Position numbers and translations under genes: made by a program | The notes under the pieces: model-generated | Seen by the model: the letters and a program-made list of their open reading frames with translations, nothing else | Databases searched by the model: none | Told to the model about the DNA's origin: nothing | Shown: piece by piece, positions 8,665 to 17,475 of the stretch | Position numbering within the stretch: position 1 is the stretch's first letter | Layout: every line of letters starts with the position of its first letter | Origin: CBDFKV01 sp965249035 | GTDB taxonomy: Bacteria > Pseudomonadota > Gammaproteobacteria > Arenicellales > Poriferihabitantaceae | Assembly: GCA_965249035.1 (NCBI GenBank) | Contig: CBDFKV010000007.1 | Span: 682,001 to 746,000, forward strand | DNA length: 64,000 nucleotides | Direction: 5' to 3'

Positions 8665-10722
8665 ATGCCCAACGCACCCCAATCAAACGCATCATCCACC
8701 CACTACCCACATATCTTTAGACCTCTTGATTTGGGCTTTACCACCTTGAAAAACCGCGTGCTAATGGGGTCTATGCACCTGGGTTTGGAAGAATTACCGG
8801 GCGGCTTTGAGCGCATGGCCGTATTCTACGCAGAGCGCGCCCATAGCGGTGTGGCGTTGATCGTCACCGGTGGGATTGCACCCAATCAAGAAGGTGCCGT
8901 ACATGCTAGTGCGGCAACCTTAATCGACCAATCGCAGCTCGGCGAACATAAAACTGTCACCACAGCCGTGCATGAGGCGGGTGGCAAAATTTGCTTACAA
9001 ATCCTGCATACCGGCCGTTATGCCTTTAACGACAAATTGGTTGCCCCTTCTGCGATTAAAGCACCGATCAACCCATTTACTCCCCGTGCGCTTGAGACAG
9101 AGGAAATCCAACAACAAATCGAGGATTTCGTCAATTGTGCCGACCTCGCTCAACAGGCAGGATACGACGGCGTCGAAGTGATGGCCTCAGAAGGCTATTT
9201 GCTCAATCAGTTTGTTGTCACCCATACCAACCAACGCCACGATAACTGGGGCGGAGAATATTCCAACCGAGTGCGCTTCCCAGTTGAGGTGGTGCGTCAA
9301 ATTCGCGAAAAAGTGGGGAATGACTTCATCATTATTTTTCGCTTATCGATGCTCGACTTGATCGAGGCGGGCAGCAGCTTTGATGAAATAGTCACTCTAG
9401 GCAAAGCGATTGAAATCGCGGGTGCCACCCTCATCAATACCGGCATCGGCTGGCATGAAGCGCGCATCCCAACCATCGCCACCAAAGTGCCACGAGCGGC
9501 CTTTACCTGGGCTAGCGCCAAAGTCCGTGCTGAGTTGTCGATTCCAGTCATCACTTCCAACCGCATCAATACACCGGAAGTAGCTGAAACCATTTTAGCG
9601 CGCGGCGATGCAGACATGGTCTCGATGGCGCGTCCCTTTTTAGCCGACCCAGCATTCGTCGATAAAAGCGAACAAGGCCGAGCAGACGAAATCAACACCT
9701 GTATCGCCTGCAATCAAGCCTGTCTGGATCACATTTTTGTCGGCAAATTAACCTCGTGCTTGGTCAACCCATTTGCCTGCCACGAAACCGAATTATCGAT
9801 CATGCCTGCCGCAGCCCCACAAAAATTTGCTGTGGTTGGCGCTGGCCCAGCGGGCCTAGCATTTGCCACTACTGCTGCCCAATGCGGCCATCAAGTGACG
9901 CTATTTGATTCAGGGTCAGAAATTGGTGGGCAGTTCAACCTCGCCAAAAAGATTCCCGGCAAACAAGAGTTTTACGAAACCCTGCGCTATTTTGCCCGCC
10001 AAATCAAACTCACTGGCATAAGGCTCAAGCTCAATACGCGAGTCAGCGCGGATGATCTTAATAATGGTGATTTTGATCAAGTAATCTTAGCCAGCGGCAT
10101 TGTGCCGCGAACCCCAGATATTGAAGGCATCGATAACCCCAAGGTTTTAAGCTATATAGAGCTGATTAATGGCGCCGAAGCGGGCGAACGAGTAGCTGTT
10201 ATTGGTGCCGGTGGCATTGGTTTTGACGTCTGCGAATTTCTCACCCACGCTGACGAAAACAGCACCGATGAAATCTCTGATTTTATGCAGAAATGGGGAG
10301 TAGACATGTCACTCCAGGCGCGCGGTGGCGTAGCTGGTGTACATAAAAAACTCACCCCTTCACCCAAACAAGTCTTTTTATTGCAGCGTAAACCCTCAAA
10401 AGTCGGCGCAGGTTTGGGCAAAACCACTGGCTGGATTCACCGTGCGGATTTGGCCATGAAGGGCGTAGAAATGCTAAACGGCTGCGACTACCAGAAAATC
10501 GATGAGATTGGCCTTCATCTCACCATCAATGCAGAACCGCGCCTGCTTGAGGTAGATACTATTGTTATTTGTGCGGGTCAAGAACCCCAACGCGAGCTGC
10601 GAGCCGATATTAAAAAGCCCGTTCATCTCATAGGCGGCGCTGACATAGCTTCCGAATTGGATGCAAAACGAGCGATTGATCAAGGAACACGTTTAGCACT
10701 GGAATTAACTACCCCTTCTTGA
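8665..10722 (+). CDS. fadH: 2,4-dienoyl-CoA reductase (NADPH) FadH
   Basis: 685-residue flavoenzyme with FMN, FAD and a 4Fe-4S cluster that reduces 2,4-dienoyl-CoA, needed to degrade unsaturated fatty acids. The N-terminal TIM barrel (about 1-340) starts with a sequence very close to E. coli FadH (PLDLGFTTLKNRVLMGSMH). The cluster cysteines are in CIACNQACLDHIFVGKLTSC (CX2CX3CX11C pattern), followed by the FAD-binding GAGPAGLAF and NADPH-binding GAGGIGFD Rossmann motifs and the conserved GLGKTTGWIHR. The gene lies 56 bases after the dienoyl-CoA isomerase; substrate flow from one to the other is likely. Confidence 0.96.
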   Translation: MPNAPQSNASSTHYPHIFRPLDLGFTTLKNRVLMGSMHLGLEELPGGFERMAVFYAERAHSGVALIVTGGIAPNQEGAVHASAATLIDQSQLGEHKTVTTAVHEAGGKICLQILHTGRYAFNDKLVAPSAIKAPINPFTPRALETEEIQQQIEDFVNCADLAQQAGYDGVEVMASEGYLLNQFVVTHTNQRHDNWGGEYSNRVRFPVEVVRQIREKVGNDFIIIFRLSMLDLIEAGSSFDEIVTLGKAIEIAGATLINTGIGWHEARIPTIATKVPRAAFTWASAKVRAELSIPVITSNRINTPEVAETILARGDADMVSMARPFLADPAFVDKSEQGRADEINTCIACNQACLDHIFVGKLTSCLVNPFACHETELSIMPAAAPQKFAVVGAGPAGLAFATTAAQCGHQVTLFDSGSEIGGQFNLAKKIPGKQEFYETLRYFARQIKLTGIRLKLNTRVSADDLNNGDFDQVILASGIVPRTPDIEGIDNPKVLSYIELINGAEAGERVAVIGAGGIGFDVCEFLTHADENSTDEISDFMQKWGVDMSLQARGGVAGVHKKLTPSPKQVFLLQRKPSKVGAGLGKTTGWIHRADLAMKGVEMLNGCDYQKIDEIGLHLTINAEPRLLEVDTIVICAGQEPQRELRADIKKPVHLIGGADIASELDAKRAIDQGTRLALELTTPS

Positions 10723-10770
10723 GCAGTAACCCTATATACCCCAGCAATTTTTGCCGCTAGCGGGCTTTAG

Positions 10771-10970
10771 AAAGGTAGAAATAAGGGGCTGGCTATCGTT
10801 CCTAAGAGAGCGATTATTTCGCAAGGTGATCTGTTCAAGGTTCACATGACAGACCTAATCAACCTGAAGCACCCCCTTTTGCCGTCTGTCGGGTTGGTTG
10901 ACCAGGAACGGCTCGATGTTGATACCAAACGCAGCAGCCTCGGAGTCAGACTAGCTCAATTTGTGTGATT
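10771..10970 (+). pseudogene. Remnant of IS5-like transposase, N-terminal part
   Basis: The plus frame from 10771 to the stop at 10968 reads a short peptide containing QGDLFKVHMTDLINLKHPLL, which resembles the N-terminus of IS5-family transposases of the type starting ...NDLFKxRLDQIINxxHxLxxLA. The rest of the ~300-450-residue transposase is missing here. A related decayed fragment lies at 19131-19330 on the same strand. Recognition is from memory of the family pattern, not from a search, so the assignment is moderate. The surrounding gap 10723-11004 contains no intact gene. Confidence 0.5.
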
Positions 10971-11004
10971 GAGCTTAGGCTGAAACAGTTCTAATCAGGC
11001 GGGA

Positions 11005-11853
11005 CTAATTACGCTCCGGTTTTTTCAAGTCCCCCAAGCTGTCTAGCGTATTTGAACTCGCCCCCAATTTATACTGCGGGTAAGCAATTTCGCCATCGCG
11101 AAAACTTTTTAAAGGCTGGCCCAGTCCCAGAATACCTGTTTCACGTGTATAGCCGACCCTGTCCAGATCAAGAATTACAGGGATAGGCTCAGCTGTGTCG
11201 CCGGACTGGTGAATAATATCTCCTTCCGGACCAACAATAATGGACTTCCCATTACCGAGATCTCCGCAGGAATTGATATCAACGAAATAGCATTGATTGG
11301 TTACAGCGCTGGCGCGTGCAATAGAAAGCTCAAGATCTCTATCGATAGTATTGGTTAAAGTTGGATGCAGAATCACTTCTGCCCCCAGATAGGCCAATGC
11401 CCTAACGGTTTCCGGAAACCACATGTCGTAACAAATTGACACCCCGAAACAGCCCACCCCGGGTATATCAAATACCGTATGTTGGTCACCACTATCTATG
11501 CCGCTTTCGTAAGGCTCAAATGGATACAGCTTTCTATGCCGAGCCACAAGGTCTCCCTCCGGATTTATAACGGGTGCTGTGTTGTAAATTTTCTCCCCAT
11601 CCATTTCATACATGGAACCGGGAATCAGCCAAATATTATGCTTTTTGGCTAAACTGCAAAAATGATTGACAGCAGGGCCTGGGATCGGTTGAGCGGAACG
11701 CAGCGATGTTCCAAAGATGCTGAGCTCACCGAACATGATTAATTGAACCCAGGGAAATCGGTGCACGACATTGAGGATTTGTTTTGTCATGACGTCAAGA
11801 TTGTCGCCGTTAATCGCTTTCATCTGGACACCTGCGACTGCAAATTTATTCAT
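11005..11853 (-). CDS. Carbon-nitrogen hydrolase, nitrilase superfamily (amidase-like)
   Basis: 282-residue enzyme of the nitrilase superfamily, which hydrolyses non-peptide C-N bonds (amides, N-carbamoyl compounds, rarely nitriles). The catalytic triad is visible: Glu43 in FGELSIFG, Lys108 in RHRKLYPFEP and Cys141 in SICYDMWFPE. The sequence is closest in feel to aliphatic-amidase/formamidase-like branches, but the substrate cannot be read. It starts 3 bases after the stop of the OppF-like ATPase and is the last gene of the ABC importer operon, so it probably acts on the imported compound in the cytoplasm. Confidence 0.85.
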   Translation of the reverse strand: MNKFAVAGVQMKAINGDNLDVMTKQILNVVHRFPWVQLIMFGELSIFGTSLRSAQPIPGPAVNHFCSLAKKHNIWLIPGSMYEMDGEKIYNTAPVINPEGDLVARHRKLYPFEPYESGIDSGDQHTVFDIPGVGCFGVSICYDMWFPETVRALAYLGAEVILHPTLTNTIDRDLELSIARASAVTNQCYFVDINSCGDLGNGKSIIVGPEGDIIHQSGDTAEPIPVILDLDRVGYTRETGILGLGQPLKSFRDGEIAYPQYKLGASSNTLDSLGDLKKPERN

Positions 11854-11856
11854 ATC

Positions 11857-12810
11857 TTAATTACTGGTAATTGGGTTAAAACAGGCGACAGCACCCGTAG
11901 AATCTTCCGATATCAACCGGGGCTGATGCGAGATGCATTTATCGCTTGATAAATCGCAACGAGAACAAAAAGCGCACCCATTCGGCAAATTGAGCGGATT
12001 GGGTAACTCACCTTTCAGCACGCGTAATTGATTGCGCATAGTCGGATCAATAGAAGGAACAGAATCTAGTAGTCCACGCGTGTAGGGATGCTTTGGATTT
12101 TCAAATATCGCTGTAACAGAACCTTGCTCGACGATCTTTCCTAGATACATGACCATCACGTCATCAGCGATGTACTCGACCGTTGCCAGATTGTGGGATA
12201 TAAACAAATAAGCCAACCCTAAGCGGCTTTTCAACTCCTTCAATAAATTAAGCACCTGCGCCTGTACCGAAACATCCAATGCTGCAGTCGGCTCATCCAG
12301 TATCAGCACCTGAGGTTCAAGTGCCAAAGCTCTGGCAATGGCAATTCGTTGCCGTTGCCCTCCTGAAAATTGATGAGGAAAACGATTCAAGTGCTCCGAC
12401 CCTAGCCCGACATCTTCTAAATGCTGGACTACCCTATTAGTGAGTTCCCTGCCCTTAATCCCGTAACAGACAACCAACGGCTCTGCGACGATATTTTTCA
12501 GCCTCATCTTTGGATTTAAAGAAGAATAAGGGTTTTGAAAAACAATGCTGACGTTCCGTCGATACCGCTGTAATTCGCCTAAGCTCATCTCTCTGACGCT
12601 CTGCCCGGCAAAATTAATGTCCCCCGACTCAGACTCAATCAGGCGTAAAACAGCAGAAGCAACTGTACTTTTCCCGCAACCGGACTCGCCGACCAATGCC
12701 AGTGTTTGCCCACGCTTAAGCTCGAAACTCACATCGTTTACGGCATTAATCACCCCGTCAGTGGTATGGAATTGTTTGTGCAAATTCACCACTGATAACG
12801 TTCCATTCAT
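11857..12810 (-). CDS. Peptide/nickel-type ABC transporter ATPase, OppF/DppF-like
   Basis: 317-residue ATPase energising the importer. Walker A GESGCGKST, signature SGGQRQRIAIARAL and Walker B LILDEPTAALD are all intact, and the C-terminal oligopeptide-transporter domain has the Cys-rich GCAFCSRCD motif that binds a 4Fe-4S cluster in DppD/OppF proteins. The start is the ATG at 12810: it overlaps the stop of the preceding ATPase gene as ATGA, giving translational coupling, while the longer frame to 12846 would overlap by 40 bases. Confidence 0.92.
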   Translation of the reverse strand: MNGTLSVVNLHKQFHTTDGVINAVNDVSFELKRGQTLALVGESGCGKSTVASAVLRLIESESGDINFAGQSVREMSLGELQRYRRNVSIVFQNPYSSLNPKMRLKNIVAEPLVVCYGIKGRELTNRVVQHLEDVGLGSEHLNRFPHQFSGGQRQRIAIARALALEPQVLILDEPTAALDVSVQAQVLNLLKELKSRLGLAYLFISHNLATVEYIADDVMVMYLGKIVEQGSVTAIFENPKHPYTRGLLDSVPSIDPTMRNQLRVLKGELPNPLNLPNGCAFCSRCDLSSDKCISHQPRLISEDSTGAVACFNPITSN

Positions 12811-13787
12811 TGGACCGCGTCCCCCTGTATCCCGCTCATATGGCAAGCCACGCTGTGTGTGGTAGTTACATTGTTCGTAAGAGGTGAACGTGTTTGGCAG
12901 AGTTCAATGTCCTCGCTACACCGCGCCTGAAAGGCACAGCCCGTGGGTAAGGCCGCCATATCCGGCATTTGTCCGGCAATATAGTCAAGTTTCCTGTCTT
13001 TGCATCCTATAGTCGGAACAGTTTGCAATAATTTTCGGGTATAGGGATGAGCAGGATGACTAAATACATCGTCTACCTCGCCCGATTCAACAATCTCACC
13101 CGCATACATTACTGAGACGCGATCACATAATGATGCCACCACCCCTAAATCATGCGTAATAAATAGTACCGCCAAATTATTTTTGGCTGTCAGTTCTCTA
13201 ATGAGCAACAAAATCTGCGCCTGGATGGTGACATCTAACGCTGTAGTTGGCTCATCCGCGATCAGCAAATCAGGTTTACAGGCAATCGCCATGGCAATCA
13301 TAATGCGCTGTAACTGGCCACCGGATAGTTGGTGAGGGTATTTCTTTAAGGTTTCAGATGGGTTTGGAATATGAACTGACTTCAGGGCACTAAGTCCTTC
13401 ATCGGCGGCTGCTCGATGAGACATCGGTAAGCTGAAGCGAATCGCATCACAGAGTTGATCACCAATACAAATAAAAGGGTTGAGCGCGGTCATCGGATTT
13501 TGAAAAATCATCGCGGCTGTACCTCCGCGCAATTTACAAAGCTGACTGTCAGGCATATCCAACACTTCCTGGCCATTAATGCGGATATGGCCACTGGATT
13601 TGCCTGGCTTTGGAACCAGCCCCAGACAGGACAAAGCGGTCATCGACTTGCCACTGCCTGACTCCCCCACCAAGCCCACTATTTCCCCACTGTTTACCTC
13701 CAAAGAACACCCTCGTACAACCTCAATTTGATTGCTCAGTTTGGGGAAGGTGACACGCAACTCCTGAATATTTAAAACTGAATCCAT
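12807..13787 (-). CDS. Peptide/nickel-type ABC transporter ATPase, OppD/DppD-like
   Basis: 326-residue second ATPase of the importer. It has Walker A GESGSGKSM, signature SGGQLQRIMIAMAI and Walker B LLIADEPTTALD, plus the OppD C-terminal region with GCAFQARC. Met instead of the usual Thr/Ser after the Walker A Lys-Ser pair is common in DppD proteins. Its start overlaps the stop of the upstream permease (TAATG), so it is cotranslated with it. OppD- and OppF-type subunits are expected to form a heterodimer. Confidence 0.92.
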   Translation of the reverse strand: MDSVLNIQELRVTFPKLSNQIEVVRGCSLEVNSGEIVGLVGESGSGKSMTALSCLGLVPKPGKSSGHIRINGQEVLDMPDSQLCKLRGGTAAMIFQNPMTALNPFICIGDQLCDAIRFSLPMSHRAAADEGLSALKSVHIPNPSETLKKYPHQLSGGQLQRIMIAMAIACKPDLLIADEPTTALDVTIQAQILLLIRELTAKNNLAVLFITHDLGVVASLCDRVSVMYAGEIVESGEVDDVFSHPAHPYTRKLLQTVPTIGCKDRKLDYIAGQMPDMAALPTGCAFQARCSEDIELCQTRSPLTNNVTTTHSVACHMSGIQGDAVQ

Positions 13788-14671
13788 TACTGAGAATTTC
13801 CGTGTTTTGGGTCGAGCAGATCCCTGATCCCATCACCGAGTAAATTTACCGCTAGAACGGTAATAAATATCGCAAAACCCGGAGCGGCTGCGGTCCACCA
13901 GAAATCAAGAAACTTTGAACGAGACAATGCCGCCATCAGCCCCCACTCAATGGTCGGTGGGCGCGCCCCGATACCAATAAAACTTAAAGAGGCCGCAGCC
14001 AAAATGGTGTAACCAAAATCCATGGATGCCTGGACGATCACAGGTGTGGTAGCGTTGGGCAGTGCATGCCTGACCATAATTCGAAAATGACCGACACCCA
14101 TTACTCGGGCAGCATCGATATATAACTCCTTTTTAATTGCCAGTACCGAGCTACGCATAATTCTGGCGTACCACGGAAACCAGGAAATGGCCAATGCCAA
14201 CATCGCATTAAACAGCCCAGCTCCTAGCGCGGCGGTAATCGCGATGGGCAGTAAGAGCGGAGGAAAAGCCAGAAAAATATCCGAAATTCGCATCAAGATA
14301 GTATCGATACGACCACCAAAATACCCAGAAACAAGGCCAATGGGAACGCCTATTAATACTGATAATACCAGCACAGAGAAGCCGATCACCAGTGACGTCC
14401 GCGCACCGTAAATTACTCGGGAGAAAAGGTCTCGGCCCAACTCATCCGTACCCATCAAATGGGTCAGCCCAGGTGGTAAGAGCTTGTCACTAAAATTGAT
14501 TTTTGCAGGGTCAAAAGGTGCTATCAGAGGTGCCATGACCGCCATCAGCACAACCAGAATAAATAGCGCGCTACCAAAAACAAATAAAATATTACTGGAA
14601 ATAAAATACCGGCACTTCTCAGCCCAGAAAGGTCCCTCGGAAAGCATAGACTCAGCCGCCTGATTAGACAC
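13787..14671 (-). CDS. Peptide/nickel-type ABC transporter permease, DppC-like
   Basis: 294-residue inner-membrane protein with six predicted transmembrane segments: a first helix near 28-52, then the BPD_transp_1 domain from about 90. The ATPase-contacting EAA loop is visible as DAARVMGVGHFRIMVRHALPN, and MGTDELGRDLFSRVIYGARTS is the family signature before the second helix. It begins 2 bases after the stop of the DppB-like gene. Confidence 0.92.
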   Translation of the reverse strand: MSNQAAESMLSEGPFWAEKCRYFISSNILFVFGSALFILVVLMAVMAPLIAPFDPAKINFSDKLLPPGLTHLMGTDELGRDLFSRVIYGARTSLVIGFSVLVLSVLIGVPIGLVSGYFGGRIDTILMRISDIFLAFPPLLLPIAITAALGAGLFNAMLALAISWFPWYARIMRSSVLAIKKELYIDAARVMGVGHFRIMVRHALPNATTPVIVQASMDFGYTILAAASLSFIGIGARPPTIEWGLMAALSRSKFLDFWWTAAAPGFAIFITVLAVNLLGDGIRDLLDPKHGNSQ

Positions 14672-14673
14672 GT

Positions 14674-15690
14674 TCAGGAGGCCTCAAGGCGTGGATCTGC
14701 CACGAAATAGAGTAGGTCAACAATCAGATTGATACTCAAATAAATCGTTGCTAAAAACAAGGTTACGCCCATCACTGCGGGAAAGTCGCTTTGGGTAATT
14801 GCACCGACGACATAGCCGCCAAGGCCAGGCCAGTCAAATATATATTCAACAACCACCGAACCACCGAGCATAAATCCATATGTCAGACCAATGATGGTCA
14901 TCATGGGAATCAAAGTGGCCTTTAGCGCATAGCGAAAATACACTAGCCTGTCAGGCAAACCGAATGCTCTGGCGGTTCGTATGTAATCCTCACTCAACAC
15001 TTCTACCATGGTATTGCGCGTAATTCTGATGATCACAGAAAGCGAAGCAATGCTCAGGGTTAATACCGGTAACACCAGGTGTGCAGCCGCACTTTTAAAC
15101 GCCACCCAATGCCCTGACAACAGGGTATCAATTAAATAAATTCCCGTGACTCTATCAAAAGGAAAATCAAGCAGCACTTCTACATTCATTCGCCCCTGGA
15201 GTGGCAGCCACCTCAACCATCCGTAGAACACCATCTGCAATATCATTCCAATCAGGAATATGGGTAGTGCCATACCGGCGATGGAGAAACTCCTAGTGAT
15301 ATGGTCACTGAATGTGTTTTGACGAACCGCCGACAACACGCCCAGTGGAATTCCAAGCACGATAACCAACATAACCGCCAAAGTGGTTAACTCAAACGTA
15401 GCTGTCATCCGTTCCAGTAAATCATCAAGCACCGGTTGTCGAGTACGCAGGCTTATTCCAAAGTCACCCTGTAACACCCCCGATACGTAATGGATAAATT
15501 GAACCGGAATGGGATGATCCAGGCCATATTCAGCCCGAGCCAGGTCTATCTGCTCCTGGGTGGGGCGGTGACCTAGCATCATCTCTATAGGCGAGCCCGG
15601 TAATAAGCGGCTCAGCGCAAATGTGACAATCAATACCCCGACAAGAATAAGGATCATCAGCATCAGGCGCTGAGCAATGTGTTTCCACAT
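14674..15690 (-). CDS. Peptide/nickel-type ABC transporter permease, DppB-like
   Basis: 338-residue inner-membrane permease. The N-terminal helix MLMILILVGVLIVTFALSR and the DppB signature LPGSPIEMML lead into a six-helix BPD_transp_1 domain; the EAA loop reads TARAFGLPDRLVYFRYALK. The ending FVADPRLEAS fits DppB proteins, which end in a similar Y-x-DPR motif. Second gene of the operon, 27 bases after the binding-protein gene. Confidence 0.93.
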   Translation of the reverse strand: MWKHIAQRLMLMILILVGVLIVTFALSRLLPGSPIEMMLGHRPTQEQIDLARAEYGLDHPIPVQFIHYVSGVLQGDFGISLRTRQPVLDDLLERMTATFELTTLAVMLVIVLGIPLGVLSAVRQNTFSDHITRSFSIAGMALPIFLIGMILQMVFYGWLRWLPLQGRMNVEVLLDFPFDRVTGIYLIDTLLSGHWVAFKSAAAHLVLPVLTLSIASLSVIIRITRNTMVEVLSEDYIRTARAFGLPDRLVYFRYALKATLIPMMTIIGLTYGFMLGGSVVVEYIFDWPGLGGYVVGAITQSDFPAVMGVTLFLATIYLSINLIVDLLYFVADPRLEAS

Positions 15691-15717
15691 TTTGGTTAAC
15701 TCATCTTTGTTAAACGC

Positions 15718-17274
15718 TTATTGTGAAAGTCGATGGAAAAATACCGCGTCGTAGGCTGGGTTCGCTTCCAGCCCTTTAATAGAGGATGCTCGTGCCACTC
15801 TCTTTTTAATATCGGCAAAGAATATAGCGACCGCGTCATCCATCAAAATTTGCTGTGCTTTGGCATAATTGTCGATGGCCTTTTCGCGATCCGATCCTTC
15901 AAGTTCGATCCCTTCATTCAATAGCTTGTCGTACTCGGGGTTAGAATAGTGGGAAAGATTAAATAAAGCTTTTTCTTCAGTACGGAACAAACCAACCATC
16001 CAATCATTAGGGGTAGCATAAGTGGGCCACCAGGTCATGGATTGCATGTTGGGAGCAGTCTTAAGGGTTTTTGCTTTATCCCAAATTACACCCCACTCTC
16101 CGGGTAACAGCTCAACTTCAACGCCGACTTGGCGAGCATTTTCTTGAAACAAAAGCGCTGAGTTTTTGTACTCTTCAGATGTTCCAATGTACGCGATGCT
16201 GACTTTCCTCTCTGATTCAGGCACGCCAGATTCCTCGATCAACATTTTGGCTTTTTCCAGGTCGAATTCAGGCGCCTGAATGGCAGCGTTATGGCCCCAC
16301 ATCGTTGCAGGAACAGGCCCGCGTCCCACCTCAGCGTGACCCGCGTAAATATCATTTACCACCGTGTCATAATCCCACATACGAGTAAGGGCTTGGCGAA
16401 ATTTCTTGTTATTCGTTGGTGCTTTTTGGGTGTTTATCAGAAACTGTGAGTTCTTCCACGACGGGATGGCATACGCGGTCAGACCTTCTTCTTGGTTTAC
16501 CGAATCCACCATATCGGCTGGCACCAACGAAATAAAATCCGCCTCACCGGCTTTCAGCATTTGTAACTGAGTTGAATTCTCGGTGACGACTTTAAGGATC
16601 ACACGGTCGAAATTGTCATCTTTCCAGCCTCCCCAGTAATCGCCATTCTTTTCAAGCACAACCTGCTGGGCTTTATCCCATTGTCGAACCGCATAAGGCC
16701 CGGTGCCTGCTGCATTTCCCTGGTTGAACCAGTCAGCTCCATTTGCAGCAGCCTTGGGTGAATACATGTAGGCGGCGTACTGCGAAGACGCAATCAGGTC
16801 CAGCGGCTGAGGTGTCTTGGTTTTAATCACCAAAGTGTGACCATCCGCATTGATTGACTCCACGCTGGCCCAGATATAGTGAGCACCCTTTTTGAGTTCC
16901 ATCGTTCTTTCGAGCGATTTCTTGGCCGCTTCAGCGTTAAAAACTTCGCCATCATGGAACTTGACGTTCTCGCGTAGATTAAAGGTCCAGGTCAAACCAT
17001 CATTACTCACCGACCAGTCTGTTGCTAGCGCCGGCGTGAACTGCTCTTTGCTTCCCGGTGGGTTGTACCACATTAAAGGCTCGTACACGTTTACCAGCAT
17101 CACCACCTCGAGCGAAAATGCGCTGGCAGGATCCCAGTCCTTAATATCGCCATACATGGCGTATGTAACCGTTTTATTATCTGCCTGGGCGACAGAGCCG
17201 GCGAATAACATGTTTGCAAAAATCAGGGCAAACGAAGCCGTCAGTAGTTTTTTAAATAGATTTATGTATCTCAT
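15718..17274 (-). CDS. Periplasmic substrate-binding protein, SBP_bac_5 (DppA/OppA) family
   Basis: 518-residue solute receptor of the importer. A Sec signal peptide covers about residues 1-31 (basic start, hydrophobic core, cleavage after AQA). The mature part begins with KTVTYAMYGDIKDWDPASAF and contains the family pattern WTFNLRENVKFHDGEVFNAE. An AGAGGA ribosome site precedes the ATG. It is the first gene after the sigma-54 promoter at 17347-17362. Members bind peptides, opines, nickel, glutathione or sugars; the ligand here cannot be deduced. The clear lack of an N-terminal lipobox means it should be soluble in the periplasm. Confidence 0.92.
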   Translation of the reverse strand: MRYINLFKKLLTASFALIFANMLFAGSVAQADNKTVTYAMYGDIKDWDPASAFSLEVVMLVNVYEPLMWYNPPGSKEQFTPALATDWSVSNDGLTWTFNLRENVKFHDGEVFNAEAAKKSLERTMELKKGAHYIWASVESINADGHTLVIKTKTPQPLDLIASSQYAAYMYSPKAAANGADWFNQGNAAGTGPYAVRQWDKAQQVVLEKNGDYWGGWKDDNFDRVILKVVTENSTQLQMLKAGEADFISLVPADMVDSVNQEEGLTAYAIPSWKNSQFLINTQKAPTNNKKFRQALTRMWDYDTVVNDIYAGHAEVGRGPVPATMWGHNAAIQAPEFDLEKAKMLIEESGVPESERKVSIAYIGTSEEYKNSALLFQENARQVGVEVELLPGEWGVIWDKAKTLKTAPNMQSMTWWPTYATPNDWMVGLFRTEEKALFNLSHYSNPEYDKLLNEGIELEGSDREKAIDNYAKAQQILMDDAVAIFFADIKKRVARASSIKGLEANPAYDAVFFHRLSQ

Positions 17275-17305
17275 TTCGATCCTCTTTATAGTCTTGGGTG
17301 CGTGT

Positions 17306-17333
17306 GGTTCAGTCAGAATATTCTGACAAAACC
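17306..17333 (-). promoter_or_regulatory. 28-bp interrupted palindrome at the 5' end of the importer transcript
   Basis: A perfect 16-bp palindrome GTCAGAATATTCTGAC (17312-17327) is flanked symmetrically by GGTT (17306-17309) and AACC (17330-17333). It covers about +3 to +31 relative to the start predicted from the sigma-54 promoter. It could be a protein operator or a 5' mRNA hairpin (six-base-pair stem, AUAU loop) above the ribosome site. Confidence 0.6.
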
Positions 17334-17346
17334 GTCACATAAGCGA

Positions 17347-17362
17347 AGCAAAATACATGCCA
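17347..17362 (-). promoter_or_regulatory. Sigma-54 (-24/-12) promoter of the ABC importer operon
   Basis: Minus strand reads TGGCAT-GTATT-TTGCT, differing from the consensus TGGCAC-N5-TTGCA at two positions and keeping the invariant GG and GC with exactly 12 bases between them. The predicted start is near 17336, leaving a leader of about 62 bases before the binding-protein ATG at 17274. The gene just upstream encodes a sigma-54 activator with an intact GAFTGA loop, which strongly supports the site. Confidence 0.8.
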
Positions 17363-17409
17363 ATTTTTATAAATACTAATTATCCTATAATTTACAAAGA
17401 GTTACCTAT

Positions 17410-17427
17410 TTATTTACCGGTCAATAA
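17410..17427. promoter_or_regulatory. Candidate enhancer (UAS) palindrome for the sigma-54 activator
   Basis: TTATTTACCGGTCAATAA is an 18-bp inverted repeat with one mismatched pair, centred about 82 bases upstream of the predicted start. That is in the usual range for bacterial enhancer-binding proteins with Fis-type helix-turn-helix domains. It is the only good palindrome between the promoter and the regulator gene. Confidence 0.5.
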
Positions 17428-17475
17428 TTATTCACAGTTGGATAACAGCAGGTTTATATTCATAACTGAATGAAA

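Noticed and set aside
10849..10962. The open frame with NLKHPLL as an intact small gene
   Set aside because: It has no ribosome site and resembles only the beginning of a much longer transposase, so it is treated as debris.
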